Source: Setoptus koraiensis (lineage: Eukaryota > Arthropoda). From it: DNA of 64,000 nucleotides. The notes under the pieces were generated by a model that saw only the letters and a program-made list of their open reading frames with translations, was not told where the DNA came from and ran no database searches. The DNA lies in contig CM106585.1 in assembly GCA_048013815.1 (NCBI GenBank), forward strand, positions 15,190,001-15,254,000, read 5' to 3'. Position 1 is the first letter of the stretch. Each line of letters opens with the position of its first letter. The position numbers and the translations under genes are program-made. Below are positions 60,901 to 64,000 of the stretch, in pieces.

Positions 60901-61012
60901 GCAATGATTCTTTTTGGTTGACAAATAAAGCAATCCGAGTGTCCCTTGTAACAGCTTGCCAGATCTCGACATGAAGGCATGGTTTGAGCCTCCAGGTATG
61001 CTGAAAAAATAG
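40308..61012 (+). CDS. Animal heme peroxidase (chorion-peroxidase/peroxinectin-like), 7 exons
   Basis: Predicted exons are 40308-41421, 41707-41839, 46114-46568 (start uncertain), 54836-54991, 55257-55614, 59727-60563 and 60931-61012. They join in frame to 1,044 codons, and every junction restores family sequence (e.g. RLG|PREQMNQITSFVDGS). Family knowledge: these secreted or membrane enzymes use H2O2 to oxidise tyrosine or halides in eggshell, cuticle or immunity. Distal His is present (FFAHDI), as are the Ca loop TSFVDGS, distal Arg (AGDRR), proximal His (FRFGHSM) and its Asn partner (FNIQRGRDHG). The positions of MPO Asp94 and Glu242, which bond covalently to heme, are Ala and Gln here. 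Long GC-rich introns with minisatellites contrast with short introns of nearby genes. Confidence 0.88.
41707..41839 (+). CDS. Peroxidase exon 2
   Basis: A CACAG acceptor and a GTGAGT donor bracket 133 bp that read GFVTDMSKPTAVARHQRV... to EEMTRLLARK, continuing the helical propeptide. Phases (1 in, 2 out) fit its neighbours. No further exon was found between 41840 and 45.9 kb. That intron holds a TTTTGCC(T/C)AT-rich tract (about 41880-41970), a repeat with AAATTCATTG units (42180-42300), a GACAGACGGACG array (42726-42785), and CAA/ACG tracts. Confidence 0.75.
46021..46080 (+). repeat. 10-bp array (AAATCGCCGC)x6 at the 5' end of peroxidase exon 3
   Basis: Six exact 10-bp units, with a partial unit (ATCGCCGC) before and a degenerate one (AAATGGCGCC) after. 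Because 10 is not a multiple of three, each unit gained or lost shifts the frame. It lies just upstream of the first certain peroxidase codons. Confidence 0.95.
46114..46568 (+). CDS. Peroxidase exon 3: start of catalytic domain with distal histidine
   Basis: The frame LTDRIHLGASQAGLGAEQAD... leads to FRHSDGSCNNLQHPTWGKAN, FARLLPPDYSDG and MQYGQFFAHDIAFTPSSR, then a GTAAGT donor. The acceptor is uncertain. AG at 46112-46113 is in phase but lacks a pyrimidine tract. The best tract ends at 45889 (CTCTCTGTTGGCTGCCAG), but from there the present repeat length leads into a stop. Similarity supports the exon from about 46126 onward. Distal His is conserved; the preceding residue is Ala rather than the usual Asp. 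Confidence 0.8.
46569..54835. other. Intron 3 of the peroxidase gene, repeat-rich
   Basis: 8.3 kb without supportable exons. It holds 12-bp ACAAGCGCCACA units (47400-47462), GATTGCAGAGTCTA x4 (48780-48835), TATTTGCGCGGA x4 (49962-50010), and the heptamer array listed separately. ACAGCAACG tracts lie at 50940-51085, ACGGTGCA repeats at 51890-51960, CCGT-type tetramers at 53530-53630, and CAA/CAG/CGG at 53820-53925. A VNTR-like AAACGAGGCGAGCGAGGC tract lies at 53240-53310. Several (GT)n tracts occur. Long frames here are repeat artefacts. Confidence 0.6.
50318..50422. repeat. Heptamer array (GCAGTTC)x15
   Basis: Fifteen perfect 7-bp units. The repeat is stop-free in all plus frames, which explains the overlapping open frames on both strands. 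Confidence 0.95.
54836..54991 (+). CDS. Peroxidase exon 4
   Basis: Begins after CAACAG and reads KTGQMIQCCPIERDSHPQCF, then PILVPPDDPFYSKWEENCLN and FVRTAVCPRCRLG before GTGAGT. It matches the peroxidase 'DCC...HP.CFPI.VP..DP' segment. The phase fits exons 3 and 5. An upstream in-frame ATG at 54775 is probably intronic. Confidence 0.82.
55257..55614 (+). CDS. Peroxidase exon 5: calcium loop and distal arginine
   Basis: Acceptor TTGTTAG, donor AA|GTAAGT. It contains PREQMNQITSFVDGSQVYGS (Ca ligand loop), CYRAGDRRVNQHPALTSVHV (distal Arg, with Gln at the heme-ester Glu position) and LRQHNRIVNGLK. It is GC-rich with strong codon bias, unlike the AT-richer exon 6. Confidence 0.9.
55615..59726. 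other. Intron 5 of the peroxidase gene
   Basis: 4.1 kb with no exon seen. It holds a (GCCGATAAT)n 9-bp array (56233-56325), (GA)n at 57070-57092 and 58450-58472, and a (CAGC)n tetramer (57868-57903). The composition changes from GC-rich to AT-rich near 58.5 kb. Confidence 0.6.
59727..60563 (+). CDS. Peroxidase exon 6: proximal histidine and catalytic core
   Basis: A TTCGCAG acceptor leads into RITTSQMQMVTYNEWLSLII. FSGAAFRFGHSMINNIFAEI carries the proximal His, and LDLPAFNIQRGRDHGIPGYT carries the Asn partner. The exon then runs through FGDRFWFEH to KNVFRGESP before GTAAGT. It shows high similarity to arthropod peroxidases throughout. Confidence 0.93.
60931..61012 (+). CDS. Peroxidase exon 7 (C-terminus)
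   Basis: Begins after ATAAAG and completes SNPSVPCNSLPDLDMKAWFE, then PPGMLKK and a TAG stop. It gives the usual C-terminal disulfide Cys and 'LP.LDL..W' ending. It stops 70 bp short of the convergent Mlc-c gene. Confidence 0.82.
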
Positions 61013-61082
61013 TTATTTGAAAGCCGCCACTGCTACCATTATTGCTGCTGCTACCACAACGCGCTGCTGCTACCTACCATTC

Positions 61083-61529
61083 TCAACCGCTCATAACCAT
61101 ACGGACAAAATCTTCATAATGAATATTGCCCTGGCTATCCTCTTGGCCAGCTAACAATTGTTCCACTTCGTCATCGGTTAATTTTTCGCCTAACGTTGTC
61201 AGTAGGTGCCTCAATTCAGCTGACGATATGTAACCGCTACCATCCTTGTCAAAATGACGCAAACCTTCAATGAAATCCTCAGCTTGATCTGTGCATCTAT
61301 TCTTGCTTATAGCTTGCAAAATGGGTAAGAATACCTCAAAAGTGATCCTCTCATCCGGGTTCTTGAATTGTTGGCAACACTTTTTTACTTCTTGTTCGGT
61401 GGGATTCTGTCCCAGAGCCCTGAGAACGTTGCCCAATAATCCTACGCTTATCATGCCATCGTTGCGATTGTCGAACAAGGCGAACGCTTCCTGAAATTCC
61501 GCTATTTGATCCTCTGTAAAATTGGCCAT
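61083..61529 (-). CDS. Mlc-c: Mlc-c: cytoplasmic (non-muscle) myosin essential light chain
   Basis: Uninterrupted 148 aa from MANFTEDQ, the family start; an upstream ATG at 61550 would add seven residues. It has four EF-hand-like units. The third loop [12 protein letters not shown] is a canonical calcium loop and the others are degenerate. Near-identity to insect Mlc-c is visible in [62 protein letters not shown] and FVRMVMSG. The protein binds the first IQ motif of non-muscle myosin II and some unconventional myosins. There is no intron in the coding region. It converges with the peroxidase gene, the ends 70 bp apart. Confidence 0.95.
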   Translation of the reverse strand: MANFTEDQIAEFQEAFALFDNRNDGMISVGLLGNVLRALGQNPTEQEVKKCCQQFKNPDERITFEVFLPILQAISKNRCTDQAEDFIEGLRHFDKDGSGYISSAELRHLLTTLGEKLTDDEVEQLLAGQEDSQGNIHYEDFVRMVMSG

Positions 61530-61559
61530 CTTTGGTTCAACAAGTATCAACTAATTAAC

Positions 61560-62695
61560 TAAATAACTAATTAATTAATCAATAATAATACCAATCAAAG
61601 TAAAGTAATCTGTGTCAGCTTATGTTGTCATGGGCGTAATACTTTGGCACAATATTGGCGACCAGTTGATCATAATCTCGCTGAGGCGCATGCTCACAAT
61701 GGGCAAAGCGCCAAATTCAATCGGATCGAAAATTTTCGTACAGGGTGTTTCAAGAATAGAGAGAGGCACACGGGTTGCTGGTGCACAAATCGTAAGTTTG
61801 TGCAAATACATGAGCTGCTGTTATGGAGAAATTAACTAGCTGTTCCGCTGTATATTTGATAGAGAAGACCCCAAAGATGCACAACTTGTGCCATCGAACT
61901 TGTTACCTGTGCGCAATGAAATTGCATCATCAAATTGAAGTTGCAAACAAACTCCGAAAGGCGCGCTTGTATAATGGACTTGATATGAACTCGCTTGCCA
62001 AGAGCTCCCCCTCCAGGGAAAGGCGAAAGTTTGGCTGTACACATGAAATACAACACCGACCAGGAGAATGCACTGCCTAGGGCACACGACGAGAGTTGCG
62101 CAACAAGTTGTCCTCGGTGCATCTCAACCTCTTTTTGTTTTTGAAACACTTTTCAATCCGACGAAAAGTTTCAAGTGCGACTCACAAAATAGGCTCTCCA
62201 TTTTGATTGTTATATCGCCTTACAAGTTGTTAGTAAAGCACTCACCTGAAATCAAATGAACACAACTGTATGTATGCAGCCCAGATTGAAATCGCATCAT
62301 GAAAAAGTTAAAAAAGTGCTACCATTGACAGAAGCTTGGGCCCTGAACTTGATATTGTCATGTTCTGGCGGAATCAGGCATGGAATCAACTCTATTTCGC
62401 GACTTGCCTGACTCACCACAACTAGGACAACTTGTTGTAACTTTTGATCAGCTGTGATATGAATCAATTGGTTTACCGTTAACCGCATACATACACAATG
62501 TTATGCCGCTTTTTTACGCTTGCTTAAATTTAAACTTTTGCTCGAAAAGTTTAAAGCTTGCCCAATCAATAATGGCGAATGAGCAACACTCAATATATCC
62601 GCTATGTACTGATTGTCCACCACTTTATCACGTTGTACTTAATCACAACACCCACTTTAGGTACCCGATCTACCTTCTCCGATGCCATATATAAA
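61560..62695. other. Intergenic DNA with inverted repeats
   Basis: No recognisable protein. CAACAAGTTGTCCT at about 62100-62113 is repeated inverted as AGGACAACTTGTTG at about 62425-62438. TTTAAACTTTT (62529-62539) and AAAAGTTTAAA (62545-62555) form an 11-bp stem with a 5-nt loop. Old non-autonomous transposon remains are possible but not shown. Part of the stretch must hold the Mlc-c promoter. Confidence 0.45.
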
Positions 62696-63016
62696 ATGGA
62701 GGAGGACGAGAAAAATGGATATGGTGAGCAAGCAAACAACAAAAATCCACACCAACAACAGCCTATGCCCGTAAAACAACAACCTCTGGCTTACGGGTTT
62801 GTGGAGCCAATGTCCGAGAGGCGACCCACTAAGTACGTCGCAAAGAGACCTCGCAACCCCAACAACAATGTCAACAAAAAATACTTGAAACAAATGATGG
62901 AACCGGAATTCAGACCGCGCTATAATGGAGTAAATTTTCCGCCTAGAACGCCTGCTCTTTCATTTAATATGCTATATGGAGCTCCTCCGCTAGCGGCCAA
63001 AGCAAAAGCAGCCTGA
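62696..63016 (+). CDS. Small protein, 106 aa, unknown
   Basis: ATG at 62696 (AAAATGGAGG) opens MEEDEKNGYGEQANNKNPHQ. An Asn/Gln-rich stretch is followed by a basic region (RRPTKYVAKRPRN, NKKYLKQMMEPEFRPRYNG) and a Pro-rich end (NFPPRTPALSFNMLYGAPPL). There is no membrane segment or signal peptide. The family was not recognised; the conserved-looking basic and Pro part suggests a real, partly disordered protein. CCACTTTAG|G at 62669 may be an acceptor, making this the last exon of a longer gene. TATATAAAA overlaps the ATG. Confidence 0.5.
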   Translation: MEEDEKNGYGEQANNKNPHQQQPMPVKQQPLAYGFVEPMSERRPTKYVAKRPRNPNNNVNKKYLKQMMEPEFRPRYNGVNFPPRTPALSFNMLYGAPPLAAKAKAA

Positions 63017-63829
63017 TTAATCAGTCAACTTCATGTTAATTGAAAGTATTCTGAGTTAATATTTAAGTAAGCCACCACTATAATTGCTCATTGTGGAGTG
63101 TTAGAAGAACTCACAAAAGTAAAAGCCATAGTAACAGCATAGAGAAGCCGACCCAAAATCGTTGTAAATAGAAGTGAACTACTAATCCAATAATGTATGT
63201 GACCACCACTTGTTAATTGTGTAAACAGATACAGAACATCGCAATGCATTCATTCAAAATTAACTTAATTAAGCCCATTGGTTTAAAAGATTATGTTAAT
63301 AGACAATGAAATGTATAACAACTACGCCCACTAGCATTGGTTGTCATTCGGCTGGACAAGCATGACAAGAAAAGAAAAAAGAAAAGAAATTAATTGGTCA
63401 TCCACTGGTTACGTACATCATCTGTAAATAATCTTCCTTTAATTGTCAACTTTGTGTGTTGCTATAATTATCATTATCATTGTTGATTTCGTTATGTTTT
63501 TCTATAATAATGAAGTTTCTTAGTTAATTAATATACAAATGAGTGTTTGTGAGGTACGTTACAATCAATACATCCACTCGAGAAGCGTGATAATCGTATC
63601 CTTGTAGTTGGAAGCCAAATTTTTACGTAAACCTCACTTCTTTTCCTTTTTTTCATGTTTTATCAAAGAAAGCAAAATAAAAAAAAGTCACAAAACTCAT
63701 TCAATAGACACCTTTTAGCAAATAAGTGATAAGAACTTGTTATGCAAATGTCGATATTTATTATTACACCACAATAGAATTAACAATGCATAAAAGACGA
63801 TGGCATTTACATGTGATGTTTAAGAATAG
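63017..63829. other. AT-rich intergenic DNA
   Basis: Nothing coding seen. Probably 3' untranslated sequence of both convergent flanking genes. AATAAA on the minus strand lies at 63762-63757. Confidence 0.5.
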
Positions 63830-64000
63830 TTAGTCTATATCTGTATGCAAATTAGTTGTTGTCAATTCAACTGGCTGACTGGACATATAAAGTTTACTTC
63901 TTTCGGACGATGGCGACGAGCAGCTGCTCTGGTTATTGTTGGATTGTCCCGCCGTCTTTTCGGGATTGAGTCTCTTCATGTAAACACCATTAGTTGTGTA
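63830..64000 (-). CDS. C-terminal end of an unidentified gene (partial)
   Basis: An open frame runs in from the right edge on the minus strand: YTTNGVYMKRLNPEKTAGQS, a Ser/Asn-rich stretch (NNNQSSCSSPSSERSK), LYMSSQPVELTTTNLHTDID, then TAA at 63832-63830. A poly(A) signal AATAAA follows about 70 bp further on. The tail looks cytoplasmic and disordered. The product cannot be named from 56 residues. Confidence 0.5.
   Translation of the reverse strand, partial: YTTNGVYMKRLNPEKTAGQSNNNQSSCSSPSSERSKLYMSSQPVELTTTNLHTDID

Noticed and set aside
61735-61760. CAGGGTGTTTCA string as a transposon end
   Set aside because: A common short motif; no matching second end, target-site duplication or transposase frame was found.

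Overview
The window reads as nuclear DNA of an arthropod, probably a chelicerate such as a mite. This rests on arthropod-like versions of cytoplasmic myosin essential light chain, a baboon/ALK4-5-type receptor and a chorion-peroxidase/peroxinectin-like heme peroxidase, plus short GT-AG introns and very many micro- and minisatellites. The species cannot be fixed from sequence alone. By eye, base composition is compartmented. GC-rich, repeat-laden, gene-poor DNA (about 1-13 kb and 29-58 kb) alternates with AT-richer, gene-dense DNA (about 15-28 kb and 58.5-64 kb).

Layout. 1-3.9 kb: the N-terminal exon of an adenylate cyclase (minus strand) and part of its following intron. 3.9-15.6 kb: no supportable gene, only tandem repeats. 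15.6-27.3 kb: a compact cluster with Hikeshi (-), a decayed TRNT1 fragment (+), an MRPS6-TRNT1 fusion (+), kaptin (-), an ApaH-like phosphatase (-), a small unknown ORF (-), an intact TRNT1 (-), an intact MRPS6 (-), and a single-exon TGF-beta/activin type I receptor (+). 27.3-40.3 kb: gene-poor repeats. 40.3-61.0 kb: a seven-exon heme peroxidase whose predicted exons join in frame to 1,044 codons. 61.1-64 kb: Mlc-c (-), a small unknown ORF (+), and the C-terminal end of an unidentified gene (-).

Main discovery. An MRPS6-TRNT1 segment exists as an inverted duplication about 3.2 kb apart, flanking kaptin, the phosphatase and a small ORF. A third, partial copy lies next to one arm. In all three copies the TRNT1 intron holds a 118-nt box C/D snoRNA with a perfect 6-bp terminal stem, canonical C and D boxes, and two guides. 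Both guides match the same universally conserved 28S segment (CAAAUGCCUCGUCAUCU). The predicted methylations correspond, from memory, to yeast 25S Am2281 and Gm2288, i.e. a U15/snR13-type function.

In the + arm a deletion has fused the first part of mitochondrial ribosomal protein bS6m in frame to the CCA-adding enzyme, and both original start codons are gone. The two arms form a mosaic of nearly identical and strongly diverged blocks, as gene conversion between inverted repeats would leave. Together these give a small snoRNA/CCA-enzyme locus that may have split roles between a plain and a fused enzyme. The fused enzyme's targeting is a hypothesis.
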